Assembly (NCBI GenBank): GCA_965204095.1
Contig: OZ241991.1
Coordinates: forward strand, 1,674,001-1,738,000
Length of the DNA stretch: 64,000 nt
DNA from: JAPPLB01 sp965204095
GTDB lineage: Bacteria; Acidobacteriota; Terriglobia; Bryobacterales; UBA6623
Reading direction: 5' to 3'
In this document: in pieces, positions 33,996-41,731 of the stretch
How the letters are laid out: every line of letters starts with the position of its first letter
How positions within the stretch are numbered: position 1 is the stretch's first letter
The notes under the pieces: generated by a model
Told to the model about the DNA's origin: nothing
Database searches by the model: none
Seen by the model: the letters and a program-made list of their open reading frames with translations, nothing else
Translations under genes and position numbers: made by a program

Positions 33996-34640
33996 CGTGG
34001 CTCGTTTGGTGCCTGTTGGTACTGAAGCCCTTCAGTCTTGCTTTTTCCGCTCCGGTATGCATGGCATCAGGAGAGAAGAGCCGTTTCTCAGGTCCCGTGA
34101 TGCCGGATCGGTGGCGCAAACGTAAGCAATGAAAAAGGTTAACCGGCCCGCCGATGTTTCCCCGTAGAGCAACCCCAAGCTGCGGCCAACGGTTTTCACG
34201 AGACACGAGACACGAAACACGGCTTTTTCCGTGGCCCGTTTGGTACCTGTTGGTACTGAAGCCCTTCAGTCTTTTTTTTCCGCCCCGGCCGGCATAGCAT
34301 CAGGAGAGAAGAACTGTTTCTCAGGTCTCGTCATGCCTAGCCTGCATTTCTCACCACGCGGCGAGGCGAAGTGCGTGAGAGGGCCGTCAGGACGAGGCGC
34401 GAGCCGCTTGGCGCGCGCAGGCGTACTTGAACAGTACGTCGAGCACGGCAAGCAAGCGTAACGAAGTCCTGGCGGTCGTATCGCGTGCTTCGACCGTTGG
34501 GTGGTGAGAAATGCAGGCTGGATCCGTGGCGCAAACAAAAGCAAGATTCACAGGCCCGCCGGCGTTTCCTGCTAGAGCAACTGCAAGCCGCAAACAACGG
34601 TTTTTCACGAATCACGAGACACGAAACACGGCTTTTTTCG
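33996..34640 (+). repeat. Tandem duplication (about 230-bp units); second unit interrupted by element A
   Basis: Unit 1 (33996-34228) and unit 2 (34229-34640, excluding the insertion) share CCGTGGC(T/C)CGTTTGGT, TGTTGGTACTGAAGCCCTTC, ATCAGGAGAGAAGA, GTGGCGCAAAC and GGTTTT(T)CACGA. In unit 1 the site reads GTGATGCCGGATCGG; in unit 2 the same site is split by element A at 34337-34521. Confidence 0.85.
34337..34521 (+). repeat. Element A, locus 12: full copy inserted into a tandem-repeat unit
   Basis: Core 34341-34517, flanks CTAG and CTGG. Comparing with unit 1 of the tandem duplication places the insertion between GATGCC and GGATC, adding 182 bases. It gives direct evidence of movement after the tandem duplication. 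Confidence 0.95.
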
Positions 34641-34800
34641 AATCACGGCCTTTACGGCCCTTCGGTTCACCGTGGTGCACGACGGGTGGCGCCACCAGAA
34701 ACCGCCGTCCGGACCACTGCCCCCGCCGGCAAGCCGCTGTTTTCCTGTTCACTATTGTTCACCATTGTTCAGCAAAAAAATTGTTCTGCGCCATTGTCCT

Positions 34801-35517
34801 CGCGCCGCCCGGTCGCTGCTTTCCTGCGCGTTGTGGCGCGGCATGGGGCGGCTATGGCGCGGCATGGGCGGCGGCCGTCCCCCGCACCGGCAGCACGGCC
34901 TGTAAGGTTTTCACCAGCCACGAGACACGCAACTTGGTTTTTCCCTGTCCTCCAGCGGCTCCAGGGAGAGCAGCCCCAAGCCCGGCTAACAGGTTTTTCA
35001 CGAATCACGAGACACGAATCACAGCTTTTACGCTTCCCTACCCAAGATTTCCCACGATTTCCCACGATTTCCCGGCATTTCCCGGCCCCCCACCCCCCGG
35101 GAAAGGGTCCGCGCGCCGTTCAGTCGCTGCTTTCCTGCACGTTGTGGAGCGGCATGGGGCGGCTATGGGCGGCATGGGCGGCCGCCCCCCCCCGCGCCGG
35201 CAACAGGGCCTGTTGGGTTTTCACCAGCCACGAGACACGCAACATGGTTTTTCCCTGTTCCTCCGGCGGCTCCAAGGCGAGCAACCCCAAGCCCGGCCAA
35301 CGGGTTTTCACGAATCACGAATCACGAGTCACGGCCTTTATGCTTTTCTTCCCACTACTTCCCGGCATTTCCCGGCATTTCCCGCTATTCTTCGGATACC
35401 CCCCTCCCCCGGAGCCGGTGTCCGCTCTCCGTCAGCCGCCGCTCCCGCCACCCTCCGGGCTGCTTCCGCCGCGTCTAACGCCAAATGAAACCATGCTGAG
35501 AAAAGAGAAGAACGTTC
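34801..35517 (+). repeat. Second tandem duplication, about 310-bp units
   Basis: Unit 1 (34801-35111) and unit 2 (35112-35420) share GTCGCTGCTTTCCTGC, GGCATGGGGCGGCTATGG, TTTTCACCAGCCACGAGACA, CCCCAAGCCCGGC and runs of ATTTCCC with GGCATTTCCCGG. A partial third start follows at 35421. No coding potential is seen; G/C homopolymers occur. Long open frames crossing it arise only from low stop-codon density. Confidence 0.8.
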
Positions 35518-35702
35518 TAAGCCTGCATTTCTCACCACGCGGCGAGGCGAAGTGCGTGAGAGGGCCGTCAGGACCAGGCGCGCGCCGCTTGGCGCGCGCA
35601 GGCGTACTTGAACAGTACGTTGAGCACGGCAAGCAAGCGCAACGAAGTCCTGGCGGTCGTACCGCGTGCTTCGACCGTCGGGTGGTGAGAAATGCAGGCT
35701 AG
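35518..35702 (+). repeat. Element A, locus 13: full short copy
   Basis: Core 35522-35698 with flanks TAAG and CTAG. It closes the repeat desert and ends 83 bases before the start of the DSD1-like gene. Confidence 0.95.
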
Positions 35703-35785
35703 TTGCGTTGACAGCGCCTTGTGCGCTTTTGCGGGATCAGTCTCCCGTTCGCTAAGCTGACCGGTTGGATTCAGCCCGCACCGGC

Positions 35786-36886
35786 ATGCCCCAGCATATC
35801 TCGGAACTCGAAACACCCGCGCTGCTCATCGACCTCGACCGCATGACGGACAACCTGCAGCGTGTCGCCGATTACGCCGCCGAGCATAAGCTGAGCCTCA
35901 GGCCGCACACCAAGACGCACAAGAACCCCGTCATCGGCAAGATGCAGCTTGACCTCGGGGCGGTAGGCTTGACGGTAGCGAAAGTCGGGGAAGCGGACGT
36001 GATCGTCACGACCGGCACGCCGGAGCTGCTGGTCGCCTATCCCATCATCGGCGAGTCGAAGCTCAAGCGCCTGATGAAGGTCGCCCGGCAGACCCGTGTC
36101 ATTGTAGGACTCGACGACGTGGCCGTCGCGCAAGGCTTGTCCGACGCCGCCCGATCAGCCGGCCTCGAAATCGGGGTCTTTGTCGAAGCCGATCTCGGAA
36201 TGAATCGCGTCGGCCTCCGGCCCGGGGAAGATCTGCTCAACCTCGCCCGAGCGGTCTTGCAGCTTCCCAACCTGCGCCTCGACGGGGTCGAGTTCTACTA
36301 CGGCCATGTCAATAAGCTGCTGCCTGATTGGGAAGAAAAGCTGGCGGGCCTGAGCGCGCAGGTAAAGCAGATCCGTGAAGACTTCGACCGAGACGGCATC
36401 GAACTCAAGGTCATTAGCGGAGGCTCTACTCCGATGCTCTTCCATTCGCACCAGATCGAAGGCATGACCGAGATGCGGCCCGGCACCTACGTGTTCAACG
36501 ACGTGATGCAAGTCGGGATGGGCTCGGCCACGTGGGACAACTGCGCCGTCACGATCATGACGACCGTGGTCTCGACGGCGAGGCCCGGCTTCGCGGTCAT
36601 CGACGGCGGTTCGAAGACCTTCACCTCCGACGGTGCTCGCGCCGGAGGCGAACCCAGCTTCGGCCGTGTCACCGAGGCCCCGGAAAGCCGTTTTTACAAG
36701 ATGAACGAGGAGCACGGGTATCTCGAAATCCGCGGTGCGCCATCGCCGCTTCGGATCGGCGACCGGCTGCGCATCATCCCGAACCATGTTTGCGTTGCCG
36801 TCAACATGCACGAATATGTCTACGGAGTCCGTGGAGAAACCGTCGAGCAGGTCTGGAAGGTTGAGGCCCGCGGCAAGTTGCAGTAA
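35786..36886 (+). CDS. DSD1/D-threonine aldolase-like PLP enzyme (alanine racemase fold)
   Basis: The 366-aa protein starts at ATG 35786. It has the fold-type III N-terminus ETPALLIDLDRMTDNLQRV, the PLP lysine in LRPHTKTHKNP, and the C-terminal PNHVCVAVN, whose His and Cys match the metal site of D-serine dehydratase/D-threonine aldolase (DSD1) enzymes. The enzymes break down D-serine or D-threonine-type amino acids. It is followed after 51 bases by ridA, which detoxifies the enamine/imine products of PLP dehydratases, a sensible functional neighbour. Confidence 0.85.
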   Translation: MPQHISELETPALLIDLDRMTDNLQRVADYAAEHKLSLRPHTKTHKNPVIGKMQLDLGAVGLTVAKVGEADVIVTTGTPELLVAYPIIGESKLKRLMKVARQTRVIVGLDDVAVAQGLSDAARSAGLEIGVFVEADLGMNRVGLRPGEDLLNLARAVLQLPNLRLDGVEFYYGHVNKLLPDWEEKLAGLSAQVKQIREDFDRDGIELKVISGGSTPMLFHSHQIEGMTEMRPGTYVFNDVMQVGMGSATWDNCAVTIMTTVVSTARPGFAVIDGGSKTFTSDGARAGGEPSFGRVTEAPESRFYKMNEEHGYLEIRGAPSPLRIGDRLRIIPNHVCVAVNMHEYVYGVRGETVEQVWKVEARGKLQ

Positions 36887-36937
36887 ACAGTTTTCCTTAC
36901 ATCTGAATCAGATCCTTCGCAAAGAGAGGTAGTCCCT

Positions 36938-37318
36938 ATGATCGAAAGAATCATGGACCCCAACGGTCCGAATCCCGGTGGTCCCTATTCCCACGCCGTC
37001 AAGGCCGGCGGTTTCATCTATGTGTCCGGGCAGGCTTCCATCGACCCGGTAACCAAGAAGTTCGCGCCGGGCACGGTCACAGAAGAAACTCACCAGACAA
37101 TCAGGAACATCCAGTCGATTCTGAAAGCGTCTGGGGCGGACCTTGGGGATGTCGTCAAGTGCTCGGTTTTTCTCGCCGACATCCGCGACTTCGCCGAGAT
37201 GAACAAGGTGTACGAAGAGTACTTCGGCGCGGCCAAGCCGGCGCGCACGACCGTGAACGCCCAGTTGCCGGCGCCCGGTCTCAAAGTCGAGATTGACTGC
37301 GTAGCCTACAGGGAATAG
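36938..37318 (+). CDS. ridA: RidA-family enamine/imine deaminase
   Basis: A 126-aa protein with the RidA pattern: GPYSHAVKAGGFIYVSGQ, ETHQTIRNIQSILKASGADL, SVFLADIRDFAEMNKVYEEYF and the C-terminal ARTTVNAQLPAPGLKVEIDC, containing the active-site Arg. RidA hydrolyses reactive 2-aminoacrylate-type intermediates formed by PLP enzymes. It follows a DSD1-like gene, which would generate such products. Confidence 0.9.
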   Translation: MIERIMDPNGPNPGGPYSHAVKAGGFIYVSGQASIDPVTKKFAPGTVTEETHQTIRNIQSILKASGADLGDVVKCSVFLADIRDFAEMNKVYEEYFGAAKPARTTVNAQLPAPGLKVEIDCVAYRE

Positions 37319-37397
37319 TCTCCGCACGGGTTGCGGAATCGCATCTTTCGTGTTCACGCCGGAGAGCGAAAGGACATGCCCCTGCCGACTCCAATCT

Positions 37398-37677
37398 ATA
37401 GCCTGCCTTTCTCACCACGCGGCGAGGCGAAGTGGGTGAGAGGGCCGTCAGGACGAGGCGCAAGCCGGGCGGAGGAAAAAGGCGCGCACAGGCGTACTTG
37501 CCAAATCGACTCCTTCACCCCTCGGGTCAGGAAACACGAAATAAGGCTTTCCCGAAACATGGCCTTAGAGCAACGGCCGTACCACCTGCTTGGGTTTTTG
37601 GGTCACGAAACACGAGACACGAAACACGGCCTTTTTTCGCGTGCTTCGACCGTTGGGTGATGAGAAATGCAGGTTAA
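37398..37677 (+). repeat. Element A, locus 14: long form with GGAGGAAAAAGG insert
   Basis: Core 37402-37673, flanks ATAG and TTAA. It carries GCAAGCCGGGCGGAGGAAAA, then GGCGTACTTGCC and the long-form module, ending in the standard right terminus. It lies 33 bases before the enoyl-CoA hydratase start. Confidence 0.9.
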
Positions 37678-37709
37678 CACTTTCGAGTACGAAGATCGAG
37701 ACAAGCATC

Positions 37710-38492
37710 ATGGCTTACGCAAATCTTCTCTATGAAGTCAGCGATTCCATCGCGCAAGTTACTGTCAACCGGCCCGAGATATTGAACCCGCTCGATGGCG
37801 ACACCATCGAAGCACTTGGCCGATGCTTCAGCGACATTGCCGCCGATAACGCGGTCAAAGCCGTCGTCGTCACCGGCGCGGGGGAAAAAGCCTTCGTTGC
37901 GGGCGCAGACATCAACCATCTCACCGGGTTGACGGCGCTCGAGGGCCGCGCGTGGGGCCTGCTGGGCCAGCAGGTCTTCTCGCAAATCGAGAACCTTGCC
38001 AAACCCGTCATCGCCGCCATCAACGGCTGGGCGCTCGGAGGGGGTCTGGAACTCGCCATGGCGTGCCACATCCGTGTGGCGTCTCCCAACGCCAAACTCG
38101 GCCAACCGGAGGTCAAGCTCGGCATTGTTCCCGGCTACGGCGGGACGCAGCGGTTGCCTCGATTGGTTGGCAAGGGCCGAGCCCTGGAGATGATTCTCAC
38201 CGGCGATCCGATCACGGCCGACGAGGCCTACCGCATCGGACTTGTCAACCGTGTCTTTCCGAAAGACCAGCTTCTCGGGGAAGCCAGAGCGATTGCGGCT
38301 AGAATACTGGAGAATGGTCCGGTCGCCGTCGCCCTTTGCCTGGACGCTGTCAACCGCGGCCTCGAAATGCCGCTTGATGAAGCCCTGCGTTGGGAAGCGG
38401 CGCAATTCGGACTGAGTTGCGCGACCGAAGATATCCGGGAAGGCACCACCGCTTTCCTCGAAAAACGCAAGGCTTCGTTTCAGGGACAATAA
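37710..38492 (+). CDS. Enoyl-CoA hydratase/isomerase (crotonase family)
   Basis: The 260-aa protein starts at ATG 37710. It shows the crotonase CoA-oxyanion pocket GAGEKAFVAGADINHL and GGGLELAMACHIRVAS, and the catalytic Glu region LGQPEVKLGIVPGYGGTQRLPRLVG. The C-terminal helix ends TTAFLEKRKASFQG. It probably hydrates short-chain trans-2-enoyl-CoA. Three bases separate it from ribH, so it may be transcribed with ribH-nusB, although the pathways differ. Confidence 0.9.
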   Translation: MAYANLLYEVSDSIAQVTVNRPEILNPLDGDTIEALGRCFSDIAADNAVKAVVVTGAGEKAFVAGADINHLTGLTALEGRAWGLLGQQVFSQIENLAKPVIAAINGWALGGGLELAMACHIRVASPNAKLGQPEVKLGIVPGYGGTQRLPRLVGKGRALEMILTGDPITADEAYRIGLVNRVFPKDQLLGEARAIAARILENGPVAVALCLDAVNRGLEMPLDEALRWEAAQFGLSCATEDIREGTTAFLEKRKASFQGQ

Positions 38493-38495
38493 CCG

Positions 38496-39002
38496 ATGCG
38501 CAAGGACACCGACAAATGCCAACTGATCGAGGGTGAACTTACCGCCGGCGGCCTGCGTTTCGCCATCATCGTCAGCCGCTTCAACAGCTTTATCACCGAG
38601 CGTCTGCTCGGTGGCGCTGTCGATGCCCTCGAACGGATGGGCGCGTCCGGCGACTCCATCAAGGTCGTCAAGGTGCCCGGTTCCCTGGAGGTCCCCGTGG
38701 TCGCCAGGGAGTTGGGGAAGAACGGCGGCTTCGACGCGATCATCTGCCTCGGCGCCGTGATCCGTGGTGAAACGCCGCACTTCGACTACGTTGCTTCGGA
38801 GAGCGCGAAAGGCGTGGCGGCGGCTTCTCTCGAAACGGGTGTCCCTACGATCTATGGGATCCTGACTTGCAACACGCTCGAGCAAGCGATCGACCGCGCC
38901 GGCGCCAAGGGCGGCAACAAGGGCTTCGACGCTGCCTTGACGGCCATCGAGATGGCCAACCTGCTGAAGGATCTGCGACAGAACGGCCAGACCGGGAAAT
39001 AA
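38496..39002 (+). CDS. ribH: 6,7-dimethyl-8-ribityllumazine synthase
   Basis: The 168-aa product makes the riboflavin precursor lumazine. Motifs: FAIIVSRFNSFITERLL at the start of the fold, VPGSLEVPVVAREL, and AVIRGETPHFDYVASESAKG with the catalytic His, followed by PTIYGILTCNTLEQA. The start has a short polar N-terminal extension of about 20 residues. It is followed by nusB after one base, a very common bacterial gene order. Confidence 0.95.
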   Translation: MRKDTDKCQLIEGELTAGGLRFAIIVSRFNSFITERLLGGAVDALERMGASGDSIKVVKVPGSLEVPVVARELGKNGGFDAIICLGAVIRGETPHFDYVASESAKGVAAASLETGVPTIYGILTCNTLEQAIDRAGAKGGNKGFDAALTAIEMANLLKDLRQNGQTGK

Positions 39003-39003
39003 C

Positions 39004-39438
39004 ATGCCCTCCCGCCATCGGTCGCGCGAACGGGCGTTACAGATGATCTATCAGTGGGACCTCAGCCGGGCGTCGACCGACTGCATCATCTCAGCATTTT
39101 GGGATGGCCTTTCGAATGACGAACCCGGCGTGCCGACTGAGCCCGATCCGTTTGCGAACGACCTTGTCGAAGGCGTCGTCGGCCGTATCGAGCACATCGA
39201 CGATCTCATCAGGGCTCACGCTGAAAACTGGCGTCTGGATCGTATGCCGACAATCGACCGTGGGATTCTCCGCCTGGCAATCTACGAAATGATATGCGAA
39301 CCGTCCCTCAGCCCGGTGGTCATCAACGAAGCACTCGAAATCGGCCGGCGCTTCTCCGAGGACTCCGGCCCTTTTCTCAATGGAGTGCTCGACGCGGTCC
39401 GCCGAACGTTGGAAGAGAATGCGCCTGCACCGGCATAG
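39004..39438 (+). CDS. nusB: Transcription antitermination factor NusB
   Basis: The 144-aa protein starts PSRHRSRERALQMIYQWDLS, has FANDLVEGVVGRIEHIDDLI, WRLDRMPTIDRGILRLAIYE and VINEALEIGRRFSEDSGPFLNGVLDAV, the standard NusB all-helical pattern. NusB with NusE binds BoxA RNA and prevents termination in rRNA operons. It follows ribH by one base. It converges with the DUF3467 gene 12 bases away. Confidence 0.95.
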   Translation: MPSRHRSRERALQMIYQWDLSRASTDCIISAFWDGLSNDEPGVPTEPDPFANDLVEGVVGRIEHIDDLIRAHAENWRLDRMPTIDRGILRLAIYEMICEPSLSPVVINEALEIGRRFSEDSGPFLNGVLDAVRRTLEENAPAPA

Positions 39439-39449
39439 CCGAAACGACT

Positions 39450-39764
39450 CTACTGTACTGCCCCGGTTCCGATAGCCTTCGGGTCGATCTTGATCTCTCC
39501 AAACGCCCCCTCATACTGCGAGATGTTTTGATTAAGGGCAATGAGCAGCGCCTTCGCCTGTTGGGGGCTCACGTAAATCCCTTGAAAGTTCCTGATCTCG
39601 ACTTCGTTCGGCTTCTGTTGAACAAGCTTGCCGAACTGAAGAAAGAAGTCCCACAGGTTCACCCGGATCTGAACGCTGTTCGCGTAGTGCTCGCGGTAGT
39701 CCGGCGTCTGCGTTAATTTGATCGTTGCCTGCTGGGGCTGATTCGGTTGGTTAGGATCACTCAT
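39450..39764 (-). CDS. DUF3467-family protein, 104 aa
   Basis: From ATG 39764 the protein begins with a Gln/Pro/Asn-rich stretch, then IKLTQTPDYREHYANSVQIRV, FGKLVQQKPNEVEIRNFQGIYV and SPQQAKALLIALNQNISQYE. This is the DUF3467 pattern (small beta/alpha protein similar to YlxR-adjacent genes). Function is unknown. It is convergent with nusB, and an element A copy lies just upstream. Confidence 0.8.
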   Translation of the reverse strand: MSDPNQPNQPQQATIKLTQTPDYREHYANSVQIRVNLWDFFLQFGKLVQQKPNEVEIRNFQGIYVSPQQAKALLIALNQNISQYEGAFGEIKIDPKAIGTGAVQ

Positions 39765-39838
39765 TGTCCTCATGCTCACGCACGAGAAGGCCTGACGTCA
39801 AACGCTCATGAGCCGGATCTTCCAGCGGGAAAAGCCGT

Positions 39839-40022
39839 CTAGCCTGCATTTCTCACCACGCGGCGAGGTGAAGTGCGTGAGAGGGTCGTCAGGACGAGGC
39901 GCGAGCCGCTTGGCGCGCGCAGGCGTACTTGACAGCACGTTGAGCACGGCAAGCAAGCGCAACGAAGTCCTGGCGGTCGTATGGCGTGCTTCAGCCGTCG
40001 GGTGGTGAGAAATGCAGGCTAG
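39839..40022 (+). repeat. Element A, locus 15: full short copy
   Basis: Core 39843-40018 with CTAG on both sides. The right CTAG, read on the minus strand, provides the TAG stop of the SYLF-domain gene. Confidence 0.95.
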
Positions 40023-40714
40023 CGATGCTTGGAACTTGAGTATCTGTTCAGCGCATCGATGAACGGCTGAACACTCGACGGCGCAGTGACCTGCGCGGTC
40101 AGCACTTGCTTCGGGTCAACCTCTCGGCCATAAATCTTCTCGTTGGCTTTGTGCCCTGGTCGAAGCGTCGCACCCTCGAGCGACACGCCGGCGAAGAGCC
40201 CCCTCGAACGAGAGTAGGACAGGATCTCCGCCCGCAGTTGCGCATCGGTCTGCGCCTGTGCCGACCGTCCGAGTGGTCCGCCGGCCACTGCTGCGTCACC
40301 GCCTAGCGTAAATTTACTTTTGAGAAGCCTCTGGACGCCGTGCTTGTTGAAGATCAACAGCACGAAGTCCGTCGAACTGCCTCCGATCTGCAGGCCGAAG
40401 CTGCCGCCCTCCAGCTTCACCGCCAAGGGCCCCGTCCAGCCTGACTCGTCCCCGCTGCGGCATGACATGACGCCTTTGCCGTAGCGTCCGCCGAATCCAA
40501 ACCCCGCTTTCTTCACCCCGGGGATGATGGCGATGCATTGGCTGCGGCCCATCAACTCCTGAGGGATCGCTCTTTCCGGTATGCGCATCACCTTGTCGAG
40601 CACTTGGGCCGCTCTCAGGCAGCGGCCAACCGCAGGGTTATTGGCGTACAGCGCAGTGACGACAATCGCACTGATGAGAAGAATTCGAACGAAAAGGCCG
40701 ACGGACAGGGTCAT
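40019..40714 (-). CDS. Secreted SYLF (YSC84)-domain lipid-binding protein
   Basis: The 231-aa protein starts at ATG 40714 with a hydrophobic signal (LFVRILLISAIVVTALYANN). The SYLF domain follows: QVLDKVMRIPERAIPQELM, CIAIIPGVKKAGFGFGGRYGKGVMSCR, and GSFGLQIGGSSTDFVLLIFN. SYLF domains bind phosphoinositide-like lipids in eukaryotes; the bacterial role is unknown. Its TAG stop (40021-40019) falls in the right CTAG flank of element A, with a tail of KHR just before it. Confidence 0.85.
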   Translation of the reverse strand: MTLSVGLFVRILLISAIVVTALYANNPAVGRCLRAAQVLDKVMRIPERAIPQELMGRSQCIAIIPGVKKAGFGFGGRYGKGVMSCRSGDESGWTGPLAVKLEGGSFGLQIGGSSTDFVLLIFNKHGVQRLLKSKFTLGGDAAVAGGPLGRSAQAQTDAQLRAEILSYSRSRGLFAGVSLEGATLRPGHKANEKIYGREVDPKQVLTAQVTAPSSVQPFIDALNRYSSSKHR

Positions 40715-40901
40715 AGAGGACCTCGGGGCTAGAGGCGGACGTCGGCGGGAACTTCGTCCGGCAGATATGGTGCTTCCCTCTATTGTACGACGAACAGGCA
40801 GTATGACGGGTGGTAAGTGGCCAAAAGTGCACTGCCCCCAGGCGGTGGGCGCACGATAATCATGACAACCGGACCGGATATAATGGCTGAGGCGAAGAGA
40901 G

Positions 40902-41099
40902 ATGAAATACAAGATTGCGCTTCACCACAACGAAGAAGGGTACAGTGTTTCCGTTCCAGGTCTTCCCGGCTGTTGGTCTCAGGGGGATTCGGAAGAGGAA
41001 GCTCTCCAGAACATACAGGCGGCCATCCAAGAATACCTCGCCGCGCGAGACGATCTCCTCAAGAGTGCCACGGTTCGTGAAATAGAAGTGGCATCCTGA
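40902..41099 (+). CDS. hicB: HicB-type antitoxin, 65 aa
   Basis: A short partial RNase H-like HicB: YKIALHHNEEGYSVSVPGLPGCWSQGDSEEEALQNIQAAIQEYL. It lacks a DNA-binding C-terminus, as is common for the short form found before hicA. It antagonises the HicA RNase. Two bases separate it from hicA. Confidence 0.85.
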   Translation: MKYKIALHHNEEGYSVSVPGLPGCWSQGDSEEEALQNIQAAIQEYLAARDDLLKSATVREIEVAS

Positions 41100-41101
41100 G
41101 C

Positions 41102-41314
41102 GTGCCGAAGATCCCGGGCATCAACCACCAGCATGCTGTCCGAGCCCTGGAGAAGGCCGGCTTCAGAGTGCTTCGACAGGGAAAGCACGTCGTAATGACC
41201 GACGGCTTGCGCATTCTGACCATCCCTCGCCATAACCCGATCAACGCGTACACGATGGGTGGCATTGTTCGTGATACGGGCCTGACCGAGGAGCAGTTTC
41301 GGAGTTTGCTGTAG
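41102..41314 (+). CDS. hicA: HicA-type toxin, mRNA interferase, 70 aa
   Basis: A dsRBD-like fold: KIPGINHQHAVRALEKAGFRVLRQGKHVVMTDG, with the conserved catalytic His in GKHVVMTD and IPRHNPINAYTMGGIVRDTGLT. The start is GTG. HicA cleaves mRNA independently of the ribosome. It completes a hicBA module. Confidence 0.85.
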   Translation: MPKIPGINHQHAVRALEKAGFRVLRQGKHVVMTDGLRILTIPRHNPINAYTMGGIVRDTGLTEEQFRSLL

Positions 41315-41424
41315 GAAAGGGCATTGCCAACGTCAACGGGGAACGAACAGCCTCCGGCGCTGTTGTACCGGTCGCAAACGGGTCTGCGGGATGAAGTGAG
41401 AATCTCCGACCGGCTGAAATCCAG

Positions 41425-41540
41425 CTAGGAGTCTGTCTCACAGAACGAAAATCGCCAATTTTTTGTCAATATCTTGTGTCTGTGATCAAGTCTGACTACA
41501 ACTGATTGGGGCCAAAATTTTCTGTGGGACAGGCTCCTAG
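41425..41540. mobile_element. Element C: inverted-repeat element ending in CTAG
   Basis: CTAGGAGTCTGTCTCACAGA at 41425 and its near-complement (TCTGTGGGACAGGCTCCTAG, two mismatches) at 41521-41540 bound about 116 bases that are AT-rich and non-coding. No transposase is inside, so this is a MITE-like or remnant insertion sequence. Its right CTAG is shared with element A locus 16. Confidence 0.65.
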
Positions 41541-41731
41541 CCTGCATTTCTCACCACGTGGCGAGACGAAGTGCGTGAGAGGGCCGTCAGGACGAGGCGC
41601 GAGCTGGGCGGAGGAAAAAGGCGCGCGCAGGCGTACTTGAACAGTACGTTGAGCACGGCAAGCAAGCGCAACGAAGTACTGGTGGCCGTATGGCGTGCTT
41701 CGGCCGTCGGGTGGTGAGAAATGCGGGTTAG
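41537..41731 (+). repeat. Element A, locus 16: full copy with GGAGGAAAAAGG insert
   Basis: Core 41541-41727; flanks CTAG and TTAG. The interior has GAGCTGGGCGGAGGAAAAAGG replacing GAGCCGCTTGG. The right terminus reads GCGGG instead of GCAGG. The flank read backward (CTAA) is the alaS stop. Confidence 0.9.

Noticed and set aside
33940..35340. CRISPR array made of CACGAATCACGAG repeats
   Set aside because: The units occur at irregular distances, are themselves duplicated inside larger repeats and lack unique spacers of equal length. No cas gene is present.
34485..35702. A 405-residue open frame across the repeat desert
   Set aside because: It runs through tandem repeats and element A, has no family resemblance, and other frames are equally open. 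The low stop density comes from GC-rich repeats.
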